DNA of 64,000 nt from Caulobacter sp. 73W (GCF_041021955.1 NZ_CP158375.1:372001-436000); one strand, 5' to 3'; positions 1 to 8,219 are shown, counted from the stretch's first letter. The notes: generated by a model from the letters alone, not told the origin. Made by a program: numbers and translations.

Positions 1-1027
1 GATGGAGAGCGGCACGACCCGCGTCGCCGACCCCTGGGGCGGCAGCTACTATGTCGAGCGTCTAACCCACGACCTCGCCGCCCGCGCCCTCCAGCACATC
101 GAGGAGGTCGAGGCCCTGGGCGGCATGGCCAAGGCCATCGACCAGGGTCTGCCCAAGCTGCGCATCGAGGAAGCCGCCGCCAAGACCCAGGCCCGCATTG
201 ACAGCGGCCGCCAGACCGTGGTCGGCGTCAACCGCTACAAGCCGGAGGTCGAGGACGACATCCCCGTCCTGAAGGTCGACAACACCGCCGTCCGCAACCA
301 GCAGCTCGAAAAGCTGGCCCGCCTGAAGGCCGAACGTGACCCCCGCGCGCTAGAGGCCGCGCTGAAGGCGCTGGAGGACGGGGCGCGGGGCGACGGCAAC
401 CTGCTGGCCCTGGCGGTGGACGCCGCTCGCGCCAAGGCCACGGTGGGCGAGATCAGCTCGGCGCTGGAAAATGTGTTCGGCCGCCACCGCGCCCAGATCA
501 AGGCTATCGAGGGCGTCTTCATGCGCGAGGCCGGAAACGACCCCGTCGCCCAGCGCGCCCGCGGCATGGCGCGCGCCTTCGAGGAGGCCCACGGCGCCAA
601 GCCCCGCATCATGGTCGCCAAGATGGGGCAGGACGGTCACGACCGGGGCCAGAAGGTGGTCGCCACCGCCTTCTCCGACTTCGGCTTCGAGGTCGAGATC
701 GGCCCGCTGTTCCAGACCCCGGCCGAGGCCGCCAAGGACGCGGTCGAGAACGACGTCCAGGTCGTGGGCGCCAGCTCCCTCGCCGCCGGTCATCTGACCC
801 TGGTGCCGGAGCTCAAGAAGGAGCTCGCCCGCCTGGGCCGCGACGACATCATCGTGGTGGTGGGCGGGGTGATCCCGCCCCAGGACTTCCAGGCCCTGCG
901 CGACGCCGGCGCCGCCGCCATCTTCCCGCCGGGCACCGTGGTGGCCGAAGCCGCCGTGGAGCTGCTGGAGCAGCTCAACCGCCAGCTGGGCTATGAGCAG
1001 CCGGAGGTGACTTCGCCCGCCGGCTGA
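1..1027 (+). CDS. scpA: Methylmalonyl-CoA mutase, C-terminal part (5' end outside window)
   Basis: This is the last 341 residues of the adenosylcobalamin-dependent mutase that interconverts (R)-methylmalonyl-CoA and succinyl-CoA at the end of propionate and branched-chain catabolism. The fragment opens inside the catalytic barrel (VADPWGGSYYVE), so the ATG at base 2 is an internal methionine and the true start lies upstream. The C-terminal B12-binding Rossmann domain is complete: the DGHDRG motif supplies the histidine ligand to cobalt, followed by GASSLAAGH and VVGGVIPPQDF. The gene ends at TGA 1025..1027 and overlaps the convergent DUF4112 gene by about 50 bases. Propionyl-CoA carboxylase alpha, which feeds the same pathway, lies at 14.3 kb but is not in the same operon. 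Identity is secure; only the 5' end is missing. Confidence 0.96.
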   Translation, partial: MESGTTRVADPWGGSYYVERLTHDLAARALQHIEEVEALGGMAKAIDQGLPKLRIEEAAAKTQARIDSGRQTVVGVNRYKPEVEDDIPVLKVDNTAVRNQQLEKLARLKAERDPRALEAALKALEDGARGDGNLLALAVDAARAKATVGEISSALENVFGRHRAQIKAIEGVFMREAGNDPVAQRARGMARAFEEAHGAKPRIMVAKMGQDGHDRGQKVVATAFSDFGFEVEIGPLFQTPAEAAKDAVENDVQVVGASSLAAGHLTLVPELKKELARLGRDDIIVVVGGVIPPQDFQALRDAGAAAIFPPGTVVAEAAVELLEQLNRQLGYEQPEVTSPAG

Positions 1028-1409
1028 ATGGCCAGCGCTTCGTCGTGGCCGCGTCCGCCGGCTTGCCGTGGCGCGCCTCGATATCCTTCTGCAGGGCGCG
1101 CGCCGCCATCAGGTGGCCCGGGAACAGGGTGTCCACCGCCCAGCCGATGATCGGCACGCCGGAACTGGCCGTATCCGCCGCCAGATAGGCCGCCATTCGC
1201 GCGATGGTCGCCCCGCCCGCCTGCGAGCGCACGGCATGGGCCAGCAGCAGCCCGCCCGCGCCCAGGCTGTAGACGGCGTTGGCCCCGGGGATCCACGCGA
1301 TCACCCCGTCCAGCCCGATCCCGATCGGTCCGACCCCGACCACGCGGTCGGACAACCGCTTGATCGTCTCCGCCTGCCGCCAGGCCTGATGCGCGCGCTC
1401 TGTGCTCAT
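975..1409 (-). CDS. DUF4112 family small membrane protein
   Basis: This encodes a 144-residue protein that begins MSTERAHQAWRQAETIKRL. It continues with the family-typical block of glycine-rich hydrophobic segments (VGPIGIGLDGVIAWIPGANAVYSLGAGGLLL) and PIIGWAVDTLFPGHLMAARAL. The family is predicted to be membrane associated and has no known biochemical function. I chose the ATG at 1409 because the extra upstream reading frame (to 1517) is the translation of a dispersed palindromic repeat. The last twelve or so residues are read antisense to the 3' end of scpA, giving a convergent overlap of 53 bases. Confidence 0.75.
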   Translation of the reverse strand: MSTERAHQAWRQAETIKRLSDRVVGVGPIGIGLDGVIAWIPGANAVYSLGAGGLLLAHAVRSQAGGATIARMAAYLAADTASSGVPIIGWAVDTLFPGHLMAARALQKDIEARHGKPADAATTKRWPFSRRAKSPPAAHSPAGG

Positions 1410-1455
1410 GCTGAAGGAACGCGGATCGCAGGACGAAGCTCCACAGCGCAACAGC

Positions 1456-1954
1456 ATCCCCTCGCCCCCTCTGGGGGAGAGGGTAAGGGTGAGGGGGCGC
1501 TGAGCTTCAAGGGGCAAGGCGCTGCAAGCGGAATCGCCGCAGGCCCCTCACCCAACCCTCTCCCCACGAGTGGGGAGAGGGGAAGACTTATCCGCTCCTC
1601 CCACACCTCCCGTAATCTCTCCCCGTCTCCGCTGCACGGAAGGGCGCTCGGCCAGCGCCGGCTGTGGCGGGGATGCGGTCGAGCGGGAAGCGCTTCGGCG
1701 GCGCGCCTCACGGCCCCGTCGGATGTCGCAGGCCTGGAACCCCGGCGTCCACGCGGTCCGGGACCTCCTCGCTGGAGGAGGCCCGCCCGTCAGGGCCTTT
1801 GCTCGGAGATTTGTAAGTCCTCTCGAGGAGCCCCCAGACACGATCGCGCGGAGCGGAACGACCTGCGTCGAACCTGGCACTCCAAAGTCCCATCGCCTGA
1901 CGCAGGTCTGGCCGCTCCGCCGCCCTTCCAACCTTTCGGGGCTTTCCCGTGGGG
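1456..1954 (+). repeat. Left copy of a ~498-bp dispersed structured repeat
   Basis: This block is nearly identical to the reverse complement of 60749..61246. It begins with REP-like palindromes (CTCTCCCCAC GA GTGGGGAGAG) and continues into a core rich in inverted repeats. These include GGCGCT/AGCGCC, a hairpin at 1764..1781 (CCTCCTC GCTG GAGGAGG), and a long two-part stem at 1850..1918 (GGAGCGG and GACCTGCGTC pairing with GACGCAGGTC and CCGCTCC). The hairpin at 1764 differs from the other copy by a paired change (CCTTCTC/GAGAAGG there), so pairing is preserved. It occupies the gene-free stretch between the DUF4112 gene and the HhH-domain gene. No transposase or credible protein is encoded. 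It could be a non-autonomous mobile element or a structured RNA family. Confidence 0.85.
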
Positions 1955-1970
1955 ACGATGAATCACGCCT

Positions 1971-1993
1971 CCCTCTCCCTCGATGGGAGAGGG
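1971..1993. repeat. REP-like palindrome
   Basis: CCCTCTCCC and GGGAGAGGG flank a five-base loop (TCGAT), followed by a GAGGGTGAGGGTGA tail. The same architecture recurs at 2073, 14171 and 14265, with arm sequences that change in a paired fashion. Confidence 0.7.
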
Positions 1994-2072
1994 ACCGAGG
2001 GTGAGGGTGACAGCGTCGGCGGGCTTCAGCTCGGCCGCGCCACATACTGCACCGCTTCCACCCCCATCCCTG

Positions 2073-2096
2073 CCCTTCCCCCATCAAGGGGGAAGG
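2073..2096. repeat. REP-like palindrome
   Basis: CCTTCCCCC and GGGGGAAGG flank an ATCAA loop just downstream of the HhH-domain gene (stop at 2104, minus strand). In this position it may work as a transcript-end hairpin. Together with the element at 1971 and the 498-bp repeat it fills the roughly 690-base gene-free interval 1410..2103, in which I see no further gene. Confidence 0.65.
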
Positions 2097-2103
2097 AGAA
2101 GCG

Positions 2104-2685
2104 CTACCCCTCGACCACCTCGGCGAACCGCTTGGCCTGCGCCACCCAGGCGTCGCGCACCGCGCGGCCCTTCAGGTCCAGGTCGCGGTCAACGGCGGCC
2201 AGGTCTTCTTCGGTCCAGGCGGCGATCTCGGCGAAGTTGCGCACGCCGCGATCCACCAGGGCCTGGGCCAGACGGGGCCCGACACCGACCAGGCGGGTGA
2301 AGTCGTCCGCCGCCTCGGTCGCGATCTCCGTCGCGGCCTCGACCGTTTCGGAGGCCGCCTCGATCACGGGTTCGACCACCGCCTCGACCACGGGCGCCGG
2401 AGCCCCCGTCTCCACGGCGACGTCGCCCAGCTGCAGCGTCGCCTCCTCGACCGTCTCCGCCACGACCTCGGTCGCCGCCGGTTGCGGCGCGAGCGCGGCT
2501 TCCAGATTGGTCGGCTCCAGAGCGGCCGACAGGCTGGAGACCTGCGTCCATCGGGTCATCCACCACCAGGCGGCTCCGGCCGCAGCCGCGCCCCCGAAGG
2601 TCAGCCAAAGGGGTGACGCCAGGCCCAGCGGAAAATGCAGGGCGCGCTCGGCGTCATAGGAAAGCTTGGGAAACTCGCTGGCCAT
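2104..2685 (-). CDS. Membrane-anchored helix-hairpin-helix domain protein
   Basis: This 193-residue protein has one probable transmembrane helix near residues 20-45 (LGLASPLWLTFGGAAAAGAAWWW). A long acidic, alanine/valine/threonine-rich linker follows (residues about 60-130). The C-terminal domain begins LVGVGPRLAQALVDRGVRNF, a helix-hairpin-helix fold like those that bind DNA backbone or occur fused to respiratory and ribosomal proteins in alphaproteobacteria. The layout suggests a cytoplasmic HhH module tethered to the inner membrane, but substrate and role are unknown. It lies 92 bases downstream of rlmJ on the same strand's far side and could be transcribed on its own. Confidence 0.7.
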   Translation of the reverse strand: MASEFPKLSYDAERALHFPLGLASPLWLTFGGAAAAGAAWWWMTRWTQVSSLSAALEPTNLEAALAPQPAATEVVAETVEEATLQLGDVAVETGAPAPVVEAVVEPVIEAASETVEAATEIATEAADDFTRLVGVGPRLAQALVDRGVRNFAEIAAWTEEDLAAVDRDLDLKGRAVRDAWVAQAKRFAEVVEG

Positions 2686-2777
2686 TGTCCGATCTCCAAA
2701 GACCCCGACATGTTGCAGCGCAGCGTAACACAGTTAGCAGGCGCGAAAAGGCGCCAAGCGGTGACAGTTTCGCGACC

Positions 2778-3602
2778 TCAGGTCCGCCAGACCCGCGCCT
2801 CGCCGCCCGCATCGCCCAGCCGCTCGGCCACCCAGCGACAGATCGCCGTCGCCGGTTCCGTCACGGCCTCCGGCGCGCCCAGCATGACCATGGCGCAGCC
2901 GTTCATCTTCATCGGATTGTTCAACGGCCGCAGCCGGGACTCCGCCACCAGCAGGCTGGCGTCGGCGGCGTCCTCCATCTCGCGCAGGAAACGGTCCAGG
3001 GTCTCCAGGTCCTTCAGCGGGACCCACACCGCCGTCGCCGCCTCGGGGTTCTTGCGCCGCACCGCCCCGACCGCGCGGGCGATCTGGGCGTAGTCGTCGC
3101 CGCGCTCGAACGGCGGGTCGATCAGGACGAAGGCCCGCCCTTTGGCTGGAAGGCGCTCCACCGCCGCCGCATAGCCGTCGGTGTTCAGCGCCTCGGCGTT
3201 GGCGAACGGCTCCAATGTCCCGCGCAAGGTCTCGCAATCATCCTCGCGCAGCTCGCAGGCGAAATAGCGGTCCGCCTTGCGCAGGGCCTGGGCGACCAGC
3301 AGGGGCGAGCCGGGATAGAGCACTACCTCCCCGCCCCGGTTCATGGCCGCCACCGCGTTCTTCAGTGGCTGAAAGGCCGGCGGACTGTCGCTCGCCGCCA
3401 TCAGGCGGAAGATCCCCGCCGCCGCCTCGCCGGAGCGTCGCGACATCTCGCCGGTCAGGTCATAGGCGCCTGCGCCGGAATGGGTGTCGATCACGGTCAG
3501 CGGCCCGCCGTCGCGCGTCAGCACGTCCATCAGGGCGGTCAGCACCCCGTGCTTGACGAGGTCGGCGAAGTTGCCGGCGTGGAAGGCGTGGCGGTAGTTC
3601 AA
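2778..3602 (-). CDS. rlmJ: 23S rRNA (adenine(2030)-N6)-methyltransferase
   Basis: RlmJ methylates A2030 in 23S rRNA using S-adenosylmethionine. The 274 residues match the usual size of about 280. Recognisable blocks are the N-terminal NYRHAFHAGNFADLVKHG, the SAM-binding motif VIDTHSGAGAYDL, and the catalytic motif LIDPPFE. I place the start at TTG 3602 because family members begin with (M)NYRHAFHAG and the upstream frame has no family-like sequence. The gene is divergent from the topoisomerase IB gene, with a 66-base shared promoter region. Confidence 0.92.
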   Translation of the reverse strand: MNYRHAFHAGNFADLVKHGVLTALMDVLTRDGGPLTVIDTHSGAGAYDLTGEMSRRSGEAAAGIFRLMAASDSPPAFQPLKNAVAAMNRGGEVVLYPGSPLLVAQALRKADRYFACELREDDCETLRGTLEPFANAEALNTDGYAAAVERLPAKGRAFVLIDPPFERGDDYAQIARAVGAVRRKNPEAATAVWVPLKDLETLDRFLREMEDAADASLLVAESRLRPLNNPMKMNGCAMVMLGAPEAVTEPATAICRWVAERLGDAGGEARVWRT

Positions 3603-3668
3603 GGCGGCGATCTCGGAAGCGGAACTGTCCCCTCGCCTACCACGTTCCGGCGGCGAAGGGACGCCCGC

Positions 3669-4694
3669 TTGCCTCGCAAAACCAAGACGCCGACTTGCCC
3701 GGAGGAATTCGCGACCGCGGCGGGCCTCACCTACGTCAATGACGGCGATCCCGGCTTCAGCCGGGTGAAGACCGCCAAGGGCTTCAGCTACCGGGACGCC
3801 GACGGCAAGGCGATCAAGGACCTGGCCGTGGTCGACCGTATCGACAAGCTGGCCATCCCACCCGCCTGGACCGACGTCTGGATCTCCCCGATCGCTGACG
3901 GCCATATCCAGGCCGTGGGCCGCGACGCCAAGGGCCGCAAGCAATACCGCTACCACGCCGACTGGCGCGCCATCCGCGACGACCACAAGTACGGCCGCAC
4001 CGCCGCCTTCGGCCGCGCCCTGCCCAAACTCCGTCGGCGCCTGGAAGAGGATCTGGCCAAGCGCGGCCTGCCCCGCGAAAAGGTCCTGGCGGCCGTGGTC
4101 AGCCTGTTGGAGCAGACCCTGATTCGTGTCGGCAACGACGAATACGCCAAGACCAACAAGAGCTTCGGCCTGACGACCATGCGCAACCGGCATGTGAAGC
4201 TGACCGGAACCGGCGCCATCTTCGAATTCAGGGGCAAGAGCGGCGTCGCTCACAAGACCGGCTTCCAGGACCGTCGCCTGGCCCGCATTGTCCGCGTCTG
4301 CCAGGACCTGCCGGGGCAGCGACTGTTTCAGTACCTCGACGACGACGGCCAGCGCCGGCCCATCGAGTCCGCCGACGTGAACGCCTATCTGCGCGACGCC
4401 ATGGGTGAGGACTTCACCGCCAAGGACTTCCGCACCTGGGCCGGCACCCTGGCCATGGCCGAGGCCCTGTCGATGCAGCCGCAGCCCGAGAACAAGACCC
4501 AGGCGAAGAGCACCCTGAACACCTGCGTGAAGGCCGTGGCCGGCATCCTGGGCAACACGGCCGCCGTCTGCCGCAAGTGCTACATCCACCCTGCCGTGTT
4601 CGACGCCTTCGAGCGCGGCGACCTGGAAATCCGCCCCATCGGCCAGCGCCGCGACCGGGAGCTGAAGCTGTTGAAACTGCTCGACGCGACCTAG
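3669..4694 (+). CDS. DNA topoisomerase IB (poxvirus-like)
   Basis: This 341-residue type IB topoisomerase relaxes supercoils through a 3'-phosphotyrosyl intermediate. It shows the N-terminal domain (DGHIQAVGRDAKGRKQYRYH) and the catalytic domain with RVGNDEYAKTNKSFGLTT, the lysine loop FEFRGKSGV, the arginine motif KDFRTWAGT, and the active-site tyrosine in AVCRKCYIHPAVF. The start is TTG 3669, preceded by GAAGGGA at suitable spacing; no ATG occurs in frame between the divergent rlmJ start and this codon. The long open frame upstream of 3669 is the antisense of rlmJ and is not coding. The stop overlaps the convergent WYL regulator by four bases. Confidence 0.93.
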   Translation: MPRKTKTPTCPEEFATAAGLTYVNDGDPGFSRVKTAKGFSYRDADGKAIKDLAVVDRIDKLAIPPAWTDVWISPIADGHIQAVGRDAKGRKQYRYHADWRAIRDDHKYGRTAAFGRALPKLRRRLEEDLAKRGLPREKVLAAVVSLLEQTLIRVGNDEYAKTNKSFGLTTMRNRHVKLTGTGAIFEFRGKSGVAHKTGFQDRRLARIVRVCQDLPGQRLFQYLDDDGQRRPIESADVNAYLRDAMGEDFTAKDFRTWAGTLAMAEALSMQPQPENKTQAKSTLNTCVKAVAGILGNTAAVCRKCYIHPAVFDAFERGDLEIRPIGQRRDRELKLLKLLDAT

Positions 4695-5677
4695 GTCCGG
4701 TGCGCGGCCAGGGCCTTCTCCAGCTCCTGCACCAGCATGGTCTTCAGCGAAGGCGGCGAGATGACCCGGACCTTGTCCTGCCAGGTGAACAGGTGCCAGG
4801 CCAGCTCCAGCATCCCGCTGGCCCGGAAGGAGACGATCACCGAGCCGTCGGCCTGCGGCTCCACCGACTGGTTGGCGTGGAAGCGCCAGCGCAAGGCATC
4901 CTCGGCGCCTTGCGGCGTGATATGAAGAACCACGTCCTCCACCGCCCCCTGGTAGATGCCGAAGCTCTGGTCGGCGAAGGCTTGTAGCGAAAACCCTTCC
5001 GGCGGGGCGGCGTGCCAAGGCATGACCTCGACATCGCGGATCTTGTCCAGGCGCCAGGTGCGCGGCTCGGGCGACTTGCCCTCCCCCGCCACCAGATAGT
5101 TGCTGCGGCCGAACATGACGCCGAACGGGGTCACCTCCCGCTCCCGGCCCGGCTTGGACCCGCCGTCGTACTTGAAGCGCAGCGCGGTCAGGCCGGTGAT
5201 CGCCGTGCGGATGGCGGTCAGCACGGCGGCGTCCTCCATGGGGCGCGCGCCCGCGTGGACGGCGATGGTCTCGGCCTGGACCAGGGCCTCCATGTCGGGA
5301 GCCAGCCGACGGCGAGCCTGGGCGCGCATGGCGGCCAGCAGCTTGCGCTCCAGGCTGTACAGGGCCTCGGCCCGCGCCGTGCCGCCGCTGACCTTCAGCG
5401 AATCGGCTGCGGTGCGCAGGGCGACCATCTCGTCCGCCGTCGGGGCCTGAAACAGGCTGTCGAGGCCGGAGGGGATGCGGAAGCGCTTGGTCGGCGGATC
5501 GTCCACCGCCTCCATCTGCGGGAACACGGCCCAGACCGCGTCGCGCATCCGCTCCGCGGTCCGGCGGCCGACGCCCAGGCCCTCGGCCATCTCGTCCAGG
5601 GTCAAACCCTCGGCGGATCCTGCAAGCCGGCGCGCGAGGTCGAGAAGTAGAGCTGCCTTGTCGTGACGCATGCTCAC
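4691..5677 (-). CDS. WYL-domain transcriptional regulator (YafY/DeoR-like)
   Basis: This 328-residue regulator has an N-terminal winged helix-turn-helix (residues about 8-60, GLTLDEMAEGLGVGRRTAER) and a C-terminal WYL domain (residues about 140-225, ALRFKYDGGSKPGREREVTP). WYL modules sense nucleic-acid or small-molecule ligands and often regulate DNA-damage or stress genes. The start could be GTG 5677 or ATG 5671 two codons in; both give nearly the same protein. It overlaps the topoisomerase IB stop tail to tail, so no operon partner indicates its targets. Confidence 0.85.
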   Translation of the reverse strand: MSMRHDKAALLLDLARRLAGSAEGLTLDEMAEGLGVGRRTAERMRDAVWAVFPQMEAVDDPPTKRFRIPSGLDSLFQAPTADEMVALRTAADSLKVSGGTARAEALYSLERKLLAAMRAQARRRLAPDMEALVQAETIAVHAGARPMEDAAVLTAIRTAITGLTALRFKYDGGSKPGREREVTPFGVMFGRSNYLVAGEGKSPEPRTWRLDKIRDVEVMPWHAAPPEGFSLQAFADQSFGIYQGAVEDVVLHITPQGAEDALRWRFHANQSVEPQADGSVIVSFRASGMLELAWHLFTWQDKVRVISPPSLKTMLVQELEKALAAHRT

Positions 5678-5751
5678 ACCATACGACCGATTTTGTCGCA
5701 GCGCCCATTCAAATTCATTCTCAGCAACACCGCAGAGCTGGATCGCCGCCG

Positions 5752-6087
5752 ATGACCGCCCTCTTCGCCTTCCGCCCCTTCACCACCTCGCCCCTGTCCT
5801 CGGACATGATCAGCGCGGTTCTGGCCTTCGCCGACGTGGCCGAACCGGCCGGCCCCAACCGCACCAAGCTGCGCATCAGCCCCGAGCGCCTGGCTCAGGC
5901 CGATGTGATGCAGGCCCTCGGCGGCGGCGTCGCCCGGGTGGCCGACATCACGGTCGTCTGGAATGAGCGCGAGGGCCAGGTGGTCCGCGTCATCGACGAC
6001 GCCCAGCTGCGCCGCAGCCAGCCGGAACCCTGGGAAGCCTATTTCGACCTGTTCGACGAAGAGCCGGCCCAGCTCCGCGCGGCCTAG
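5752..6087 (+). CDS. Small conserved-looking hypothetical protein
   Basis: This 111-residue protein contains VADITVVWNEREGQVVRVIDDAQL and ends with an acidic C-terminus (WEAYFDLFDEEPAQ). I do not recognise a family. Support for coding comes from its protein-like composition, its fit between divergent and convergent neighbours, and its stop falling exactly at the end of the Nudix gene. The ribosome-binding site is weak. The opposite strand is also open over part of the interval, so the call is moderate. Confidence 0.55.
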   Translation: MTALFAFRPFTTSPLSSDMISAVLAFADVAEPAGPNRTKLRISPERLAQADVMQALGGGVARVADITVVWNEREGQVVRVIDDAQLRRSQPEPWEAYFDLFDEEPAQLRAA

Positions 6088-6536
6088 AACCTGGCCGGCG
6101 GCGTGAAGGCGCGGATCAGTTCGGCCAGCTCCGGCTCGGCCACGGCGTCCGCCGCCTCGCTCGGCTTGAACCACTTCAGGGTCCGCTGGTCGCTTTCGGG
6201 CCAAGAGATGGTCTGAACCAGCACGCGCAGCGGGAAAACGTCCACCCGGCAGCGCAGGCTCTCGCCCTTCTTCAGCACCTTGTCATAGCGATATGCGCCG
6301 ATGGCGGTCTCGGTAACTTCGCCCTTAACGCCCGCCTCTTCCCAGGCTTCGGTGGCCGCGGCTCCGGCGGCGGTCTTGCGCTCCATCGGCCAGCCCTTGG
6401 GGATGACCCAGCGCTGTGTCTCGCGGGAGGTGATCAGCAGGATCTCCAGCCCCTCCCGATCCCGGAACGGCAGGGCGGCATACTGCTGGCCGACCTCCTG
6501 GCCGTCGGCGTCGATCATCATCTGCTGCTTGATCAT
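6084..6536 (-). CDS. Nudix hydrolase (diphosphoinositol-polyphosphate phosphohydrolase-like)
   Basis: This 150-residue Nudix protein has the box WVIPKGWPMERKTA followed by AAATEAWEEAGV. The metal-binding EE pair is present, although the usual RE dipeptide is TE. The WVIPKG lead-in places it with DIPP/MTH1-like members that cleave nucleoside diphosphates linked to another group; the substrate cannot be read from sequence. The start at 6536 (MIKQQMMIDADGQE) overlaps the pit stop by four bases (ATGA), so it is probably translationally coupled as the last gene of the DUF47-pit-Nudix unit. Upstream reading frame beyond this ATG is antisense or out-of-frame pit sequence. Confidence 0.87.
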   Translation of the reverse strand: MIKQQMMIDADGQEVGQQYAALPFRDREGLEILLITSRETQRWVIPKGWPMERKTAAGAAATEAWEEAGVKGEVTETAIGAYRYDKVLKKGESLRCRVDVFPLRVLVQTISWPESDQRTLKWFKPSEAADAVAEPELAELIRAFTPPARF

Positions 6537-7528
6537 GCGAACAGGCCGGACAGGAAATAGAAGGCCGCGCCGATGGCGCCGGCCGCAGGCATGGTGATCA
6601 CCCAGGCGGTGACGATGCTCTTGGCCACGTTCCATCGCACGGCCGACACGCGGCGCGCGGCGCCCACCCCGACGATAGCGCCCGTGATGGTGTGGGTCGT
6701 GGAGACCGGGATGCCCAGGTAGGTCGCCCCGAACAGGGTGATCGCCCCGCCCGTCTCGGCGCAGAAACCCTGCATCGGGGACAGGCGCGTGATCTTGGAG
6801 CCCATGGTGTGGACGATCTTCCAGCCGCCCATGAGCGTGCCGAGCGCCATCATGCTTTGGCAGGTGATCACCACCCAGAACGGGACGTGAAAGCCCCCTT
6901 GCATCATGCCGTTCGAGTACATGAGTACTGCGATGATCCCCATGGTCTTCTGCGCGTCATTGCCGCCATGCCCCAGCGAATAGAGCGAAGCGGACACGAA
7001 CTGCAGCTTGCGCGAGATTCCGTCCGCCCGTGCAGGAGAAGTTTTCAGGAAGGCCCAGGAAACGATCAGGACCAGGACGAGGGCGAGCAGAAAACCAACG
7101 GTCGGCGACAGAACGATGGCGAAGGTCGTCTTCAGCACGCCTTTCAGCACCACGGCCGAGAATCCAGCCTTGCTGATTCCCGCGCCCAGCAGGCCCCCGA
7201 TGAGGGCGTGGGAGCTCGAGGACGGGATGCCCAGCATCCAGGTGATGACGTTCCAGGAGATGGCGCCCATCAGGGCTCCGAAGATCACCCGGTTGTCGAT
7301 CAGGTCCGGCGAGATGATCCCCGTGCCCACCGTGTTGGCCACGTGCAGGCCGAACACCATGAAGGCGATGAAGTTGAAGAACGCCGCCCAGAACACCGCC
7401 CAGTTGGGCGGCAGGACGCGCGTCGCCACGATGGTGGCGATGGAATTGGCGGCGTCGTGCAGGCCGTTCAGGAAGTCGAACAGCAGCGCAATGCCGATCA
7501 GCACGATGACGAAGGGAAGCAGCTCCAC
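6533..7528 (-). CDS. pit: Low-affinity inorganic phosphate transporter (PiT family)
   Basis: This 331-residue inner-membrane PiT permease has about ten hydrophobic segments. It carries both halves of the duplicated signature: FLNGLHDAANSIATIVATRV near the N-terminus and LGHGGNDAQKTMGII near residue 180. The transporter imports phosphate (or metal phosphate) driven by cation symport. It lies 15 bases downstream of the DUF47 gene, the classic orfA-pit arrangement of alphaproteobacteria, and is followed by the overlapping Nudix gene. A candidate Pho box precedes the unit at 8202..8219. Confidence 0.95.
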   Translation of the reverse strand: MELLPFVIVLIGIALLFDFLNGLHDAANSIATIVATRVLPPNWAVFWAAFFNFIAFMVFGLHVANTVGTGIISPDLIDNRVIFGALMGAISWNVITWMLGIPSSSSHALIGGLLGAGISKAGFSAVVLKGVLKTTFAIVLSPTVGFLLALVLVLIVSWAFLKTSPARADGISRKLQFVSASLYSLGHGGNDAQKTMGIIAVLMYSNGMMQGGFHVPFWVVITCQSMMALGTLMGGWKIVHTMGSKITRLSPMQGFCAETGGAITLFGATYLGIPVSTTHTITGAIVGVGAARRVSAVRWNVAKSIVTAWVITMPAAGAIGAAFYFLSGLFA

Positions 7529-7543
7529 GGCGGCGTGCCCCGA

Positions 7544-8185
7544 CTAGAGGTGTTCGATCAGGATGCCGCTGACGCGGTTGGCCACGTCCTCGAACCGGTC
7601 GAGCACCTTCTCCAGGTGGCTATAGATCTCGCGGCCGACGATGAAGTTCATCGCCTGGTCCTGGTTGGCCAGGAACAGGGCCTTCAGCCCCTCGTCGTGC
7701 AGGGTGTCGCCCTTCTCTTCCAGCTGGATCACCGCCTCGGCGAAGGCGTTCAGGGCGCTGCTGTTCTCGCGCATCTTCGACAGCAGGGCCACGCCGGCCA
7801 CGGTGCGGTCGGCGGCGTCGATGATCAGGTCGGCCATCTCGCGCATCTTCGGCTCGAAGGTCTTCACCTCGAACAGGGCGATGGTCTTGGCCGTCTTCTG
7901 CATCTGGTCGATGGCGTCATCCAGCGAGGCTGTCAGGCCCTTGATGTCGCTGCGGTCAAAGGGGGTGATGAAGGTGCGGCGTACGGCCAGCATCACTTCA
8001 CGGGCCACGTCGTCGGCCTCGTTCTCGTGCTGTATGACCCGGGCGCAGGCAGCTTCCAGGCCCGGACCGCCGTCCAGCAGCTCACGCAGGGCGCGGGCCC
8101 CGAGCGCCAGGGTCTGGGCGTGCCGGTCGAAGAGGTCGAAGAAGCGCTCTTCCTTGGGCATCAGCGCCTGGAACATCTTGATCAT
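7544..8185 (-). CDS. DUF47 family PhoU-like accessory protein of PiT (OrfA)
   Basis: This 213-residue all-helical protein of the TIGR00153/DUF47 family is related to PhoU and is almost always encoded next to pit. The start MIKMFQALMPKEERFFDLF is typical. Acidic and histidine-containing helices (HENEADDVAREVM, EEKGDTLHDEGL) match the PhoU-type metal-binding E/DxxxD pattern. It probably modulates the adjacent transporter. It is the first gene of the unit 8185..6084, with the Pho-box-like repeat starting 17 bases upstream. Confidence 0.92.
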   Translation of the reverse strand: MIKMFQALMPKEERFFDLFDRHAQTLALGARALRELLDGGPGLEAACARVIQHENEADDVAREVMLAVRRTFITPFDRSDIKGLTASLDDAIDQMQKTAKTIALFEVKTFEPKMREMADLIIDAADRTVAGVALLSKMRENSSALNAFAEAVIQLEEKGDTLHDEGLKALFLANQDQAMNFIVGREIYSHLEKVLDRFEDVANRVSGILIEHL

Positions 8186-8201
8186 CGGTCCGCCCTCGCA
8201 G

Positions 8202-8219
8202 GTGTCACATACCTGTCAT
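8202..8219. promoter_or_regulatory. Candidate Pho box upstream of DUF47-pit
   Basis: The sequence GTGTCAC ATAC CTGTCAT is two 7-base repeats spaced by four bases, matching the PhoB consensus CTGTCAT-N4-CTGTCAT at 12 of 14 half-site positions. Its consensus reads on the plus strand, opposite to the genes it precedes, so activation in the usual geometry is unlikely. Repression by PhoB would fit, as is known for orfA-pit in Sinorhizobium meliloti. No binding data can be inferred from sequence alone. Confidence 0.6.

Noticed and set aside
1570..2004. Open frame within the 498-bp repeat with a similar frame in the other copy
   Set aside because: The two copies diverge by indels that shift the frame, while hairpins are preserved; this argues for a structured element rather than a protein.
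2613..3668. N-terminal extension of the topoisomerase IB frame
   Set aside because: The extension lies entirely opposite rlmJ and its neighbour and has no topoisomerase sequence; the TTG at 3669 with a good ribosome site begins the family match.
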